From Amycolatopsis sp. NBRC 101858 (GTDB lineage Bacteria > Actinomycetota > Actinomycetes > Mycobacteriales > Pseudonocardiaceae): a DNA stretch of 64,000 bases. Below, one piece after another: positions 26,316 to 34,953 of the stretch (within the stretch, counting starts at the first letter, position 1; each line of letters opens with the position of its first letter). The position numbers and the translations under genes are program-made. The stretch covers positions 824,162 through 888,161 of the forward strand of contig NZ_BSTD01000006.1 in the NCBI RefSeq assembly GCF_030269325.1, in the 5' to 3' direction. Below the pieces are notes generated by a model. It ran no database searches. It saw only the letters and a list, made by a program, of their open reading frames with translations, and was not told where the DNA came from.

Positions 26316-28250
26316 GTGTGCGGCCTGCTTGGACTGATCTGCGCGACCGAGACCGGCGCCGCGAACGCGCGTGACGCCGTCGGCGCGGCCATGCGCTGCC
26401 AGCGCCACCGCGGCCCCGACGAGCAGGACACCTGGGCCGACGCCGAGGTCGTCTACGGCTTCAACCGGCTCGCCTTCATCGACGTCGAGCACGCCCACCA
26501 GCCGCTGGTCTGGGGGCCGCCGGAGGCGCCGGGCCGCTACACGATGAACTTCAACGGCGAGATCTACAACTACCTGGAGCTGCGCGCCGAGCTGGCCGAG
26601 CAGCACGGCGCGAAGTTCGAGACCGAGGGTGACGGCGAGGCCATCGTCGCCGGCTTCCACTACCTCGGCGCCGACTGGGTGAAGCGGCTGCGCGGCATGT
26701 TCGCCTTCATGATCTGGGACTCGCAGGAGAAGCGCGTCTTCGGCGCGCGCGACCCGTTCGGGATCAAGCCGCTGTTCTACTCGGCCGGCCCCGGCGGGGT
26801 GGCGTTCTCCAGCGAGAAGAAGAGCCTGCTGGAGCTGTCGGACACCCTCGGCGTCGCGCAGGAGCTGGACCGCAAGGCGCTCCAGCACTACCTGGTCCTG
26901 CAGTACGTGCCCGAGCCCGAGTCGCTGCACACCGCGATCCGCCGCGTCGAGTCCGGGACGTCGTTCGAGGTCGTGCCCGGCGGTGAGGTGAAGTTCACCC
27001 GCTACTTCCACCCGCAGTTCACCGCGAAGCCGGTGAACACCCAGGCCGAAGCCGAAGAGCTGCACCAGCGCATCGCCGATGTGATGCGCGACTCGGTCGG
27101 CAAGCACATGATCTCCGACCCCGACGTCACCGTGGGCGCGTTCCTCTCCGGCGGCATCGACTCCACGGCCACCGCGACGCTGGCCAAGGAGCACAACCCG
27201 AACCTCATCGCGTTCACCACCGGGTTCGAGCGCGAGGGTTACTCCGAGGTCGACGTCGCCGCCGAGTCGGCCGCCGCGATCGGCGTGAAGCACGTCGTCC
27301 GGACGGTGACGGCGGACGAGATGATGGAGGTCCTGCCGCTCATCGTCTGGTACCTCGACGACCCGGTGGCCGACCCGGCGCTGGTCCCGCTGTGGTTCAT
27401 CGCGCGCGAGGCCCGCAAGCACGTCAAGGCGGTCCTTTCGGGTGAAGGCGCGGACGAGCTGTTCGGCGGCTACACGATCTACAACGAGCCGATCTCGCTG
27501 GCGCCGTTCGAGAAGATCCCGGGCGGCATGCGGAAGCTGATCGGCAAGGTGTCCACGAAGATCCCGGAGGGCACCCGCGGCAAGGACCTGCTCCGCCGCG
27601 GCGCGCTGCCGCTGGAGGACCGCTACTACGGCAACGCCCGCAACTTCCGCGACGACCAGCTGCGTCACGTGCTCAAGACGTACCAGGAAGGCGTGGGCTT
27701 CAAGGACGTCACGGCGCCCTGGTACGACGTCTCGCGCGGCTGGGACCCGGTGGCCCGCATGCAGCACGTCGACCTCTACACGTGGCTGCGCGGCGACATC
27801 CTGGTCAAGGCCGACAAGGTCACCATGGCGAACTCGCTGGAGCTGCGGGTGCCGTTCCTCGACGCCGAGGTGTTCAAGGTCGCGGCGTCGATCCCGCTGG
27901 ACCAGAAGCTCGCGCACGGCACGACGAAGTACGCCCTGCGCCAGGCGCTGGCCAAGATCATCCCGGCGCACGTGCTGAACCGGCGCAAGCTCGGCTTCCC
28001 GGTGCCGATCCGGCTGTGGCTGCGCAACGAGATGTACGACTGGGCGAAGGGGATCATCAACGATTCCCGGACCGAGGAGCTGCTGGACAAGAAGGCGATC
28101 CTGGCGCTGCTGGAGGAGCACAAGGCGGGCCAGCTGGACCGCAGCCGCCAGCTGTGGGCGCTGATCGTGTTCATGCTGTGGCACGGCATCTTCGTCGAGC
28201 ACCGGATCAAGCCCGAGATCCCGGAGCCGGTGTACCCGGTCAAGCTCTGA
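26316..28250 (+). CDS. asnB: Asparagine synthetase, glutamine-hydrolysing
   Basis: 644 residues, starting at a GTG so that Cys2 becomes the N-terminal nucleophile of the glutaminase (MCGLLGLI, later RHRGPDEQ and NFNGEIYN). The synthetase half has the ATP-pyrophosphatase loop FLSGGIDSTATATL and the SGEGADELFGGY segment. It makes asparagine from aspartate, ATP and glutamine. M. tuberculosis has the same gene beside ctaC (Rv2201). Confidence 0.95.
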   Translation: MCGLLGLICATETGAANARDAVGAAMRCQRHRGPDEQDTWADAEVVYGFNRLAFIDVEHAHQPLVWGPPEAPGRYTMNFNGEIYNYLELRAELAEQHGAKFETEGDGEAIVAGFHYLGADWVKRLRGMFAFMIWDSQEKRVFGARDPFGIKPLFYSAGPGGVAFSSEKKSLLELSDTLGVAQELDRKALQHYLVLQYVPEPESLHTAIRRVESGTSFEVVPGGEVKFTRYFHPQFTAKPVNTQAEAEELHQRIADVMRDSVGKHMISDPDVTVGAFLSGGIDSTATATLAKEHNPNLIAFTTGFEREGYSEVDVAAESAAAIGVKHVVRTVTADEMMEVLPLIVWYLDDPVADPALVPLWFIAREARKHVKAVLSGEGADELFGGYTIYNEPISLAPFEKIPGGMRKLIGKVSTKIPEGTRGKDLLRRGALPLEDRYYGNARNFRDDQLRHVLKTYQEGVGFKDVTAPWYDVSRGWDPVARMQHVDLYTWLRGDILVKADKVTMANSLELRVPFLDAEVFKVAASIPLDQKLAHGTTKYALRQALAKIIPAHVLNRRKLGFPVPIRLWLRNEMYDWAKGIINDSRTEELLDKKAILALLEEHKAGQLDRSRQLWALIVFMLWHGIFVEHRIKPEIPEPVYPVKL

Positions 28251-28251
28251 A

Positions 28252-28905
28252 GTGGACTTCGTCCTCCTGCACGGCACCACCCAGACGCCCCGCGGCTGGG
28301 ACCTGCTGGCGCGGGAGCTGACGGGCCACCGCGTCGTCGCGGTCGACCTGCTGGCCGGCACGGACACGTCGTCCGTGCCGGCCCTCGCCGCTTCGGTGCG
28401 ACGCGGGCTGCCGGACGTGCGCGAGCCGGTGGTGGTCGCCCACTCGGGGTCGGGGGTGCTGCTGCCCGCGGTCGCCGCGGCGCTCGGCGCGTCCCGGCTG
28501 GTGTGGGTCGGCGCGTACATCCCCGACTTCGCGGGCGGACGCAGTCTCGCGGAGGAGGACATCGAGGCGACGTTCCACCCCGAGTGGGTGGGCGTGGACC
28601 CGACCCGCGACCCGGCCCTCGCGGACCGGTTCCTGTTCCACGACTGCGCGCCCGACGTGCGGGAGTGGGCCCACGGGACGCTGCGGCTGTTCCACCCGCC
28701 GGCGCTCCCGGCCCACCCGGCCGGGCCGGCGCCGGAGATCCCGTCGACGGTGGTGGTGCCCACGGCCGACCGCACGCTGCGGGCGGACTGGATGGCCCGC
28801 GCGGCCCGCGAACGGCTGGGCGTCGAGCCGGTCCTGATCGACGCCGGGCACTGCCCGCACGTGTCACGGCCCGCCGAGCTGGCCGCCCTGCTCACGAGCG
28901 GCTGA
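28252..28905 (+). CDS. Alpha/beta hydrolase
   Basis: 217 residues, GTG start one nucleotide after the asnB stop, so probably translated from the asnB transcript. The fold begins FVLLHGTTQTPRGWDLL; the nucleophile elbow is AHSGSG, the acid is likely the Asp of VVPTADRTL, and the base His of DAGHCPHVS. Small size and a relaxed cap region give no substrate. It could also be read as an esterase-like protein without activity, but the full triad argues against that. Confidence 0.82.
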   Translation: MDFVLLHGTTQTPRGWDLLARELTGHRVVAVDLLAGTDTSSVPALAASVRRGLPDVREPVVVAHSGSGVLLPAVAAALGASRLVWVGAYIPDFAGGRSLAEEDIEATFHPEWVGVDPTRDPALADRFLFHDCAPDVREWAHGTLRLFHPPALPAHPAGPAPEIPSTVVVPTADRTLRADWMARAARERLGVEPVLIDAGHCPHVSRPAELAALLTSG

Positions 28906-28949
28906 CGACGGGCCTGCTGCGGCCCGCGCTGGCCGCTCTGCCGACGTGA

Positions 28950-28982
28950 AACGGCCTCCCCGCGGCGTGCGGGGAGGCCGTT
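28950..28982. terminator. Bidirectional terminator between the hydrolase gene and adoK
   Basis: A perfect 14-bp stem (AACGGCCTCCCCGC at 28950-28963 with 28969-28982), loop GGCGT, A- and T-flanked on the two sides, between the convergent stops at 28905 and 28995. Confidence 0.9.
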
Positions 28983-28994
28983 GCGGCGTCCGGG

Positions 28995-29984
28995 TCAGGC
29001 GGGCAGGACCGCCGAGATCTCCGCGGCCGCCTCGGGGCCGAAGGCGTCGCCGATGCGGGCCAGCGCGTCCGTGCGGTCGAACGTCCACTCCTGGGTGCCC
29101 ACCGTCTCCAGCACCAGGACCGCGATCAGCGAGCCGAGCTGGGCCGCGCGCTCGACGTTCAAGCCGCCGTCGAGGCCCGCCAGGAAGCCCGCGCGGAAGC
29201 CGTCACCGACACCCGTCGGGTCGGCCTTCGCGCGCTCGGGGACCGCGCCGATCTGCAGGGCGATGCCCTCCTTGCCGACGATCTCGACGCCCTTCTCCCC
29301 CAGCGTCGTGATCCGCAGGCCGACCTGGTCGAGCACGTCGGCCTCGGTCCAGCCGGTCTTCTGGAGCAGCAGCTCCCACTCGTAGTCGTTGCTGAACAGG
29401 TACTTCGCGCCGGCCACGAACTCGCGTGCCTGCTCACCGGTCATGCGGGCCAGCTGCTGCGACGGGTCGACGGCGAAGGCGTACCCGCGCTGGCGGCACT
29501 CCTCGGCGTGGCGGACCATGCCCTCCGGGTCGTCCGGGCTGATCAGCACCAGGCTGAGCGCGCCGGCGCGCTCGGCGATCGGCTGGAGCTCGATGTTGCG
29601 GGACTCGGCCATCGCGCCGGCGTAGAACGTCGCGATCTGGCAGAGGTCCTCGTCGGTCGTGCAGACGAACCGCGCGGTGTGCGCGACCTCGGAGACGTGC
29701 ACCCCGGACGTGTCGACGCCGTGCCGCTCCAGCCAGGAGCGGTAGTCCGCGAAGTCGGCGCCCACGGCGCCCACGAGCACCGGCTGCACGCCGAGCACCC
29801 CGAGACCGAAGGCGATGTTCGCGCCGATGCCCCCGCGGCGGACCACGAGGTCGTCGGCGAGGAAGCTCAGCGAGACCCGGTGCAGCTGCTCGGCGACCAG
29901 CTGCTCGGCGAACCTCCCCGGGAAATGCATGAGGTGGTCGGTCGCGATACTGCCGGACACCGCGATCCTGGCTTTGGCTGCCAC
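28995..29984 (-). CDS. adoK: Adenosine kinase (PfkB family)
   Basis: 329 residues, GTG start. PfkB-family sugar/nucleoside kinase with ISGS-like beginning (VSGSIATDHLMHFPGRF), the GGIGANIAFGLGVLG motif and the C-terminal DPTGVGDGFRAGFLAG loop, whose Asp is the catalytic base. Its place beside asnB matches Rv2202c, the experimentally known mycobacterial adenosine kinase; other PfkB kinases cannot be excluded from sequence alone. Confidence 0.87.
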   Translation of the reverse strand: MAAKARIAVSGSIATDHLMHFPGRFAEQLVAEQLHRVSLSFLADDLVVRRGGIGANIAFGLGVLGVQPVLVGAVGADFADYRSWLERHGVDTSGVHVSEVAHTARFVCTTDEDLCQIATFYAGAMAESRNIELQPIAERAGALSLVLISPDDPEGMVRHAEECRQRGYAFAVDPSQQLARMTGEQAREFVAGAKYLFSNDYEWELLLQKTGWTEADVLDQVGLRITTLGEKGVEIVGKEGIALQIGAVPERAKADPTGVGDGFRAGFLAGLDGGLNVERAAQLGSLIAVLVLETVGTQEWTFDRTDALARIGDAFGPEAAAEISAVLPA

Positions 29985-30133
29985 CGGCTGCTCCTTATGT
30001 GGTCGACCTCACGGCAAATGGCACGAAGTTACCCCCGGGTCATGCCCCGTCCGGGTAGTTCGCGCGCGCCCAGCCGACACTACCGGCTGGTACTCCTTCT
30101 CCAGTCGACAGCGGATCAATAGCGTTACGAATC

Positions 30134-30304
30134 GTGAACGCCGTCACCGAACCCGAGACCCTGTCCGAGCTGATCGCCGACTGCGCGCTCATCCCGGCGA
30201 CGCTCCAGGCGGAGAACCTGCCGCTGCCCCGCTCCGCGGCCAAGCCGTGGGAAGTCGACGAGGCGTGTCACGCCCAGGTCGCGGAGCTCGACGCCTACGT
30301 GTAG
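30134..30304 (+). CDS. Small protein of 56 residues, function unknown
   Basis: A GTG ORF ending in TAG, with almost every third base G or C (only two GAA codons and one TGT are exceptions) and followed 14 bp later by a strong terminator, which supports a real gene. The product is acidic and helical (ETLSELIADCALIPATLQ, then AKPWEVDEACHAQVAELDAY), with no signal or membrane segment and two cysteines. No clear ribosome site is seen, so it may be leaderless. Located between the divergent adoK and the convergent erpA. Confidence 0.6.
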   Translation: MNAVTEPETLSELIADCALIPATLQAENLPLPRSAAKPWEVDEACHAQVAELDAYV

Positions 30305-30318
30305 GCCCGCAGGAACGT

Positions 30319-30359
30319 GAGAAGGCCCCGCCCTCCGGATCGGAGCGCGGGGCCTTCTC
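30319..30359. terminator. Terminator between the 56-residue ORF and erpA
   Basis: A perfect 13-bp stem GAGAAGGCCCCGC (30319-30331) with 30347-30359, placed between convergent stops at 30304 and 30375. Confidence 0.88.
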
Positions 30360-30374
30360 GCGTGACGCTGAGAC

Positions 30375-30752
30375 TCAGTGGAACGAGTCGCCGCAGGCGC
30401 AGGAGCCGGTGGCGTTCGGGTTGTCGATCGTGAAGCCCTGTTTCTCGATCGTGTCCACGAAGTCGATGACGGCTTCCGACACGTACGGCGCACTCATCCG
30501 GTCGACGGCGACCTTGAGGCCGTCGAAGTCGCGGAACAGGTCGCCGTCGAGCGAGCGCTCGTCGAAGAACAGCTGGTAGCGCAGGCCCGCGCAGCCACCG
30601 GGCTGGACGGCGATGCGCAGGTGCATGTCGTCGCGGCCCTCCTGCTCGAGCAGGGCCTTCGCCTTGGAAGCCGCGGCGTCGGTCAGCGTGACGCCGTGGG
30701 TTTCTTCGGCGGTCTCGGCCTGCGTCGCGCCGGCGTGCTCAGCGGTCGTCAT
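30375..30752 (-). CDS. erpA: Iron-sulfur cluster insertion protein (ErpA/HesB/IscA family)
   Basis: 125 residues from an ATG at 30752. A-type carrier with the three conserved cysteines in GGCAGLRY and the C-terminal CACG. The N-terminal 20 residues (rich in Ala, Glu, Thr) precede the core that starts VTLTDAAASKAK. It delivers 4Fe-4S clusters to client enzymes; possible local clients are LipA and the Rieske protein, which is an inference. Position matches Rv2204c. Confidence 0.92.
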   Translation of the reverse strand: MTTAEHAGATQAETAEETHGVTLTDAAASKAKALLEQEGRDDMHLRIAVQPGGCAGLRYQLFFDERSLDGDLFRDFDGLKVAVDRMSAPYVSEAVIDFVDTIEKQGFTIDNPNATGSCACGDSFH

Positions 30753-30898
30753 GGCACTCCCTCTAAGTTCGAACTCACTGCGGATACTCCTCGTGCTGAC
30801 GTCTTCAACACCCGGAGCGCCCGATCTGTTCCCCCACCATGGTCGCACATCGATCGACCTGGTGAACGGCGGCGTGACGCCTGCAATACCCTGGTGAG

Positions 30899-31546
30899 GT
30901 GAGGTTCCTGCGCCGAAGCACCACAGACACCGCCGCCGACGAGCCGGAGACGGCCGATGCCGTCGACGTCGGCGGCAAGGCGTTCACGCCCGGTAAGGGC
31001 AAGGCCACGCCCAAGCGCCGCGAGGCGGAGGCGAAGCGCCGGGGCCCGGTCGCGCCCCCGCCGACCACGATGCGTGAGGCGATGAAGCGCAACAAGGAGT
31101 TGCGCAAAGCGAACCCGCAGACCAAGGAAGACCGCCGTGCGGCGGCGAAGGCCCGCCGCGAGGCGATGATGCGGGGCGACGACAAGGCCCTGCTCCCACG
31201 CGACCGCGGGCCGGTGAAGGCGTACGTCCGCGACCTGGTCGACTCCCGGCGCAACCTGCTCGGCCTGTTCATGCCGCTGGCGATCCTGGTGTTCCTGGCG
31301 CTGCTGGTGCCGCTGCCCCAGGTGCAGTCGTACATCACCCTGCTGTGCACGGCGATGCTCCTGGTGATGGCGGTCGAGGGCTTCGTGAACGGGCGCAAGA
31401 TCGCGAAGCTGGTGCGGGAGAAGTTCCCGAAGGAAGCGGTGAGCGGCCGGTCGCTCGGCTGGTACGCGTTCGTGCGGGCTTCGCAGATCCGCAAGCTGCG
31501 GGTGCCGAAGCCGCGGCTGAAGCCCGGGGACCCGATCCCGAACTGA
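30899..31546 (+). CDS. DUF3043 family membrane protein
   Basis: 215 residues, GTG start. A long basic, Lys/Arg-rich N-terminal region (about 1-115, with KRNKELRKANPQTKEDRRAA cut to RKANPQTKEDRRAA) is followed by two membrane helices (LLGLFMPLAILVFLALLVPL and SYITLLCTAMLLVMAVEGF) and a basic C-terminus. This is the actinobacterial DUF3043 family, whose function is unknown. It is divergent from erpA across 146 bp. Confidence 0.88.
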   Translation: MRFLRRSTTDTAADEPETADAVDVGGKAFTPGKGKATPKRREAEAKRRGPVAPPPTTMREAMKRNKELRKANPQTKEDRRAAAKARREAMMRGDDKALLPRDRGPVKAYVRDLVDSRRNLLGLFMPLAILVFLALLVPLPQVQSYITLLCTAMLLVMAVEGFVNGRKIAKLVREKFPKEAVSGRSLGWYAFVRASQIRKLRVPKPRLKPGDPIPN

Positions 31547-31557
31547 GCCGGTTTCGA

Positions 31558-31590
31558 GAAGCCGGGTGGAGCGAGCCTCCACCCGGCTTC
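31558..31590 (+). terminator. Terminator after the DUF3043 gene
   Basis: A perfect 13-bp stem GAAGCCGGGTGGA (31558-31570) with 31578-31590, followed by TTGCT, 11 bp past the stop. Confidence 0.85.
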
Positions 31591-31874
31591 TTGCTGTCCG
31601 AGACCAGCTCGGCGCCCGCATGTTTCTCGCCAAACTGCGGTATCTTGGAGACCACAGCTTCGGGAGCTGAAGTTAGTACCTGCGCGAAAAGGTACGGACT
31701 CGCGGTTCCCGCGGCTCGCAGGCCTCTCATCTCAGCAGGGGCCACGTGCGTCGATCGGCTTCCCAGGCAGCCGTCCGGGATCGATGCCCACAGGTTCTGG
31801 CAGTGAGTTGGCGACAGCAAGCAAACCTGAGCTGTCGGCGGGTGACCCGGATCTCGCCGCGGTGAGGGCTGCGC
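31591..31874. other. Long leader or intergenic region of lower GC before the small membrane protein
   Basis: About 284 bp with clearly lower GC than its neighbours and no credible ORF. It contains two small hairpins, GTACC/GGTAC (31676-31680 with 31691-31695) and GACAGC/GCTGTC (31813-31818 with 31831-31836), and a TATCTT that could serve as a -10 box near 31641. This looks like a promoter plus an untranslated leader for the gene at 31875. I recognise no riboswitch class. Confidence 0.4.
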
Positions 31875-32084
31875 GTGTCGTTCGAAGTCGTCTTGTCCCG
31901 TGTCGCTGGGATGTCCGCGGCGAGTCTCTGGGCCATCGCCGCCATCCTCGTCATCGTCTTCCTGGGCGCCTGGCTGATCTACCGCCTCCACCTCGCGAAG
32001 CGCAAGGACGGCGAGCGGTTCCGGCTGAAGCTGCCATTCTTCGAGATCGAGACCGGCCCGCCGGCCGAGAAGAAGGACGAGTGA
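31875..32084 (+). CDS. Small single-pass membrane protein, function unknown
   Basis: 69 residues, GTG start. One strong membrane helix (SLWAIAAILVIVFLGAWLIY) is followed by a basic stop-transfer stretch (RLHLAKRKDGERFR) and a charged C-terminus (PFFEIETGPPAEKKDE), so the tail should be cytoplasmic. No family recognised. It has its own long leader and a stand-alone position between two transcription units. Confidence 0.65.
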   Translation: MSFEVVLSRVAGMSAASLWAIAAILVIVFLGAWLIYRLHLAKRKDGERFRLKLPFFEIETGPPAEKKDE

Positions 32085-32143
32085 AGCTGGAGTCACTCCA
32101 GGGTCGTTAGCAAAGCAAACGATTACCGCCTAAGCTCACGGCC

Positions 32144-33133
32144 ATGGAGTTTCGTCGTCTCGGCCGCAGCGGCCTCAACGTCAGTGAGATCTCGTACGGG
32201 AACTGGCTCACCCATGGTTCCCAGGTCGAGGAGGAGCAGGCCCACGCCTGCATCAAGGCCGCCCTCGACGCCGGCATCACCACCTTCGACACCGCCGACG
32301 TCTACGCCAACACCGCCGCCGAGTCCGTGCTCGGGCGCGGGCTGAAGGGGCAGCGGCGGGAAAGCCTGGAGATCTTCACCAAGGTCTTCTGGCCCACCGG
32401 CCCCAAGGGCCCCAACGACAAGGGCCTGTCCCGCAAGCACATCCTCGAGTCGGCGAACGCGTCCCTGACCAGGCTCGGCACCGACTACCTCGACCTCTAC
32501 CAGGCGCACCGGTTCGACCGGACCGTCCCGCTCGAAGAGACCATGCTCGCCTTCGCCGACCTCGTCCGCCAGGGCAAAGTCCTCTACGTCGGCGTCTCCG
32601 AGTGGACCGCCGAGCAGATCAGCCGCGGCGCCGCCCTCGCCCGTGAGCTGAAGATCCCCTTCGTCTCCAACCAGCCGCAGTACAACATGCTCTGGCGCGT
32701 CATCGAGGACCAGGTCATCCCCGCTTCCGAGCGCGAAGGCCTGAGCCAGATCGTCTGGTCGCCGATCGCGCAGGGCGTCCTGACCGGCAAGTACAAGCCC
32801 GGCCAGGACTACCCCGCCGGCTCGCGCGCCACCGATGAGAAGGGCGGCGCCAACATGGTCGCCCGCTTCCTCGACGAGAACGTCCTCAAGCGCGTCGCCG
32901 AGCTCGAGCCGCTCGCGAAGCAGGCCGACCTGACGCTCGCGCAGCTGGCCGTCGCGTGGGTGCTGCAGAACCCGAACGTCGCCTCGGCGATCATCGGCGC
33001 CTCGCGCCCGGAGCAGGTGCACGAGAACGTCAAGGCCGCCGGCAAGAAGCTCGACGCCGACCTGCTGACCGCCATCGACGACGCCCTCGGCGACGTCGTC
33101 GAGCGCGACGCGAGCCTGACGAAGAGCCCCTAG
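32144..33133 (+). CDS. Aldo/keto reductase
   Basis: 329 residues, a complete TIM-barrel reductase of the potassium-channel beta/YajO-like branch. The catalytic tetrad is present: Asp49 and Tyr54 (FDTADVYAN), Lys80 (IFTKVF), His122 (YQAHRFD). The cofactor end has GASRPEQVHEN, an NADPH-binding signature. Substrate unknown. The 3' end overlaps that of the 70-residue ORF on the other strand by 4 bp. Confidence 0.92.
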   Translation: MEFRRLGRSGLNVSEISYGNWLTHGSQVEEEQAHACIKAALDAGITTFDTADVYANTAAESVLGRGLKGQRRESLEIFTKVFWPTGPKGPNDKGLSRKHILESANASLTRLGTDYLDLYQAHRFDRTVPLEETMLAFADLVRQGKVLYVGVSEWTAEQISRGAALARELKIPFVSNQPQYNMLWRVIEDQVIPASEREGLSQIVWSPIAQGVLTGKYKPGQDYPAGSRATDEKGGANMVARFLDENVLKRVAELEPLAKQADLTLAQLAVAWVLQNPNVASAIIGASRPEQVHENVKAAGKKLDADLLTAIDDALGDVVERDASLTKSP

Positions 33134-33342
33134 TCCTGGTTGATCCGGCCCTGGAACGGCACGCCGACGTCGAAGGCGTCCTCCGGGGCCATCCGGGGCT
33201 CCAGCCCGAACCCGCGCAGGAGGCGGCTGGCACCGGCCAGCCGGTCGCCTCCGCGCCCGGGTACGCGCGTCGGCGACAGGCCGCGCTCGGTCAGCAGCGT
33301 CTCGACGTCGTCGATCAGCCGGTACGGGTCACAGTCACCCAC
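33130..33342 (-). CDS. Small protein of 70 residues downstream of purC, function unknown
   Basis: GTG start overlapping the purC stop by 8 bp, which suggests translational coupling. The product begins CDPYRLIDDVETLLTERGL and ends DAFDVGVPFQGRINQD; no motif or membrane segment is recognised. Third positions are GC-rich as in its neighbours. It could alternatively be a 3' untranslated extension of purC, but coupling and codon use favour a gene. Confidence 0.6.
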   Translation of the reverse strand: MGDCDPYRLIDDVETLLTERGLSPTRVPGRGGDRLAGASRLLRGFGLEPRMAPEDAFDVGVPFQGRINQD

Positions 33343-34177
33343 GGACCCAGGTCTTCCCCGTGATCCGCTCGTAGACCTCGGTGTAGCGCTGCCGGGTCTG
33401 CTCGACGATCTCCTCCGGGATCTCCGGCCCGGGCGGGGTCTGGTCCCAGCCCGTGCTGCGCGACCAGTCGCGGACGAACTGCTTGTCGAACGCGTGCTGC
33501 GGGCGGCCCGGCTCCCACTCGTCGGCGGGCCAGAACCGCGAGGAGTCCGACGTCAGGACCTCGTCGCCGAGGGTCAGCGTGCCGTCGGCGTCGAAGCCGA
33601 ACTCCAGCTTCGTGTCCGCGATGATCACGCCCTGCTTCGCCGCGTGCTCGGCGCCCTTCGTGTAGATCTCCAGCGTCAGCTCGCGAAGCCGCTTCGCGGT
33701 GTCTTCGCCGATCTCGTTCAGCACCTCGTCGAAGGTCATGAACTCGTCGTGCCCGGTGTCGGAGATCTTCGTCGTCGGCGTGAAGATCGGCTCCGGCAGC
33801 TTGTCGCCCTCGACCAGGCCCGGCGGCAGCGCGACGCCGGAGATCTTGCCGTCGCGCTGGTACTCGCGCAGGCCCAGGCCGGCGAGGTGGCCGCGCGCGA
33901 TGCACTCGACCTGGACCATCTTCAGCGGCTTGCAGCGCATCGCGCGGCCGGCGAACTCTTCCGGGACGTCGGTCGTCGAGACGACGTGGTTCGGGACCAC
34001 GCCCGACATCCGCTCGAACCACCACGCCGACAGCTGGTTGAGCAGCGCGCCCTTGTCCGGGATCGGCGTCGGCAGCGAGACGTCGTAGACCGAGACCCGG
34101 TCGGACGCGACGAGCAGGATGTCCCCGCCGTCGAGCTCGTACAGGTCGCGGACCTTGCCCGCGTGGATGTGCTTCAT
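33335..34177 (-). CDS. purC: Phosphoribosylaminoimidazole-succinocarboxamide synthase
   Basis: 280 residues. SAICAR synthase, the purine step joining CAIR with aspartate. It starts KHIHAGKVRDLYELDGGDIL and carries SDRVSVYD, VECIARGHLAGLG, IADTKLEFGFD and LTSDSSRFWPADEW. The ATG overlaps the stop of the GntR gene by 4 bp, so the regulator and purC are one operon; this linkage is unusual for purC and hints at local control. Confidence 0.95.
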   Translation of the reverse strand: MKHIHAGKVRDLYELDGGDILLVASDRVSVYDVSLPTPIPDKGALLNQLSAWWFERMSGVVPNHVVSTTDVPEEFAGRAMRCKPLKMVQVECIARGHLAGLGLREYQRDGKISGVALPPGLVEGDKLPEPIFTPTTKISDTGHDEFMTFDEVLNEIGEDTAKRLRELTLEIYTKGAEHAAKQGVIIADTKLEFGFDADGTLTLGDEVLTSDSSRFWPADEWEPGRPQHAFDKQFVRDWSRSTGWDQTPPGPEIPEEIVEQTRQRYTEVYERITGKTWVRG

Positions 34178-34923
34178 TCGCCGTCCTCAGTCGTGTACTC
34201 GTAGAAAACCCAGTGGTCGGGCAAGGCGGCGGACTCACCGTACTCGACGACCGTCCCGTCGGCCGCCAGGAAGGTGCTCCGGCCCAGCAGCACCGGCGAC
34301 CCGGCGGGCAGCCCCAGCTCGACCGCCTCTTCCTCGCTCGCGCGCCCCGCCGCGTGCCGTTCCTGCGTGTTCGCGATCTTCGTGCCGAGCCGCGCGGCCG
34401 CGTGGGCCGAGGTGCCCTCGACGATCCGCTCGGGCACCAGCAGGGCCGGTGCCTTGGCCGACAACGTGCCGTCGAACCACGACGTCGACGTCGACAGCGG
34501 CCGCGAATCCGGCCCGTAGGTGGTGCGCCGCCGGCGGATCGCCGGGGCGCCCTCCTCCAGGCCCAGCGCGGCCGCGGCGCGTTCGGGCGCCTGCTCGAGG
34601 CCGGCCGACCGGATCACCGCGTAGTGCCCGGGCGGGTAGATGCGGCCCGACCGCGCCGAAGCGGTGCTCCGGTCGCGGGCCGTGCGGTGCAGGCCGCCGC
34701 GGTCGACGACCGTGCCGACGCCGCGCACCGGGCGCACGAGCCCCTGTGAGCGGAGCGTGGCCAGGACCTTGGTGGCCGTCGCCATGGCGACGGCCCAGGT
34801 GCGCGCGATCTCGCGGGCGGACGGCACCGCGTCGCCCTCCTGCAGCCGGCCGGACAGGATGTCTTCCCGGATCCGGCCCGCGATCTGCAGGTACGGCGGC
34901 TCAGGACGGTCGAGGGTGGGCAA
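34174..34923 (-). CDS. GntR family regulator (HutC/UTRA type)
   Basis: 249 residues, beginning at a TTG preceded by GAGGAG at 7-nt spacing; no ATG or GTG is better placed. The winged helix is clear (PPYLQIAGRIREDILSGRL, then VPSAREIARTWAVAMATATK with LATLRSQGLV). The C-terminal UTRA ligand domain runs from about 95 (RRRRTTYGPDSRPLS, TSWFDGTL, and a final GTVVEYGESAALPDHW). It is coupled to purC. Three CTAG-centred palindromes in the divergent promoter region (34954-35044) are candidate operators. Confidence 0.9.
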   Translation of the reverse strand: MPTLDRPEPPYLQIAGRIREDILSGRLQEGDAVPSAREIARTWAVAMATATKVLATLRSQGLVRPVRGVGTVVDRGGLHRTARDRSTASARSGRIYPPGHYAVIRSAGLEQAPERAAAALGLEEGAPAIRRRRTTYGPDSRPLSTSTSWFDGTLSAKAPALLVPERIVEGTSAHAAARLGTKIANTQERHAAGRASEEEAVELGLPAGSPVLLGRSTFLAADGTVVEYGESAALPDHWVFYEYTTEDGE

Positions 34924-34953
34924 GGCGGCTCCTCACGGGGACAACACGCACAA

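Noticed and set aside
26190..28895. 901-codon open frame antisense to asnB
   Set aside because: Shadow frame caused by high GC; asnB is full length with all motifs on the other strand.
31801..31850. c-di-GMP (GEMM-like) riboswitch suggested by GCAAGCAAACC
   Set aside because: Only a short string resembles the motif; the second conserved half and pairing are absent.
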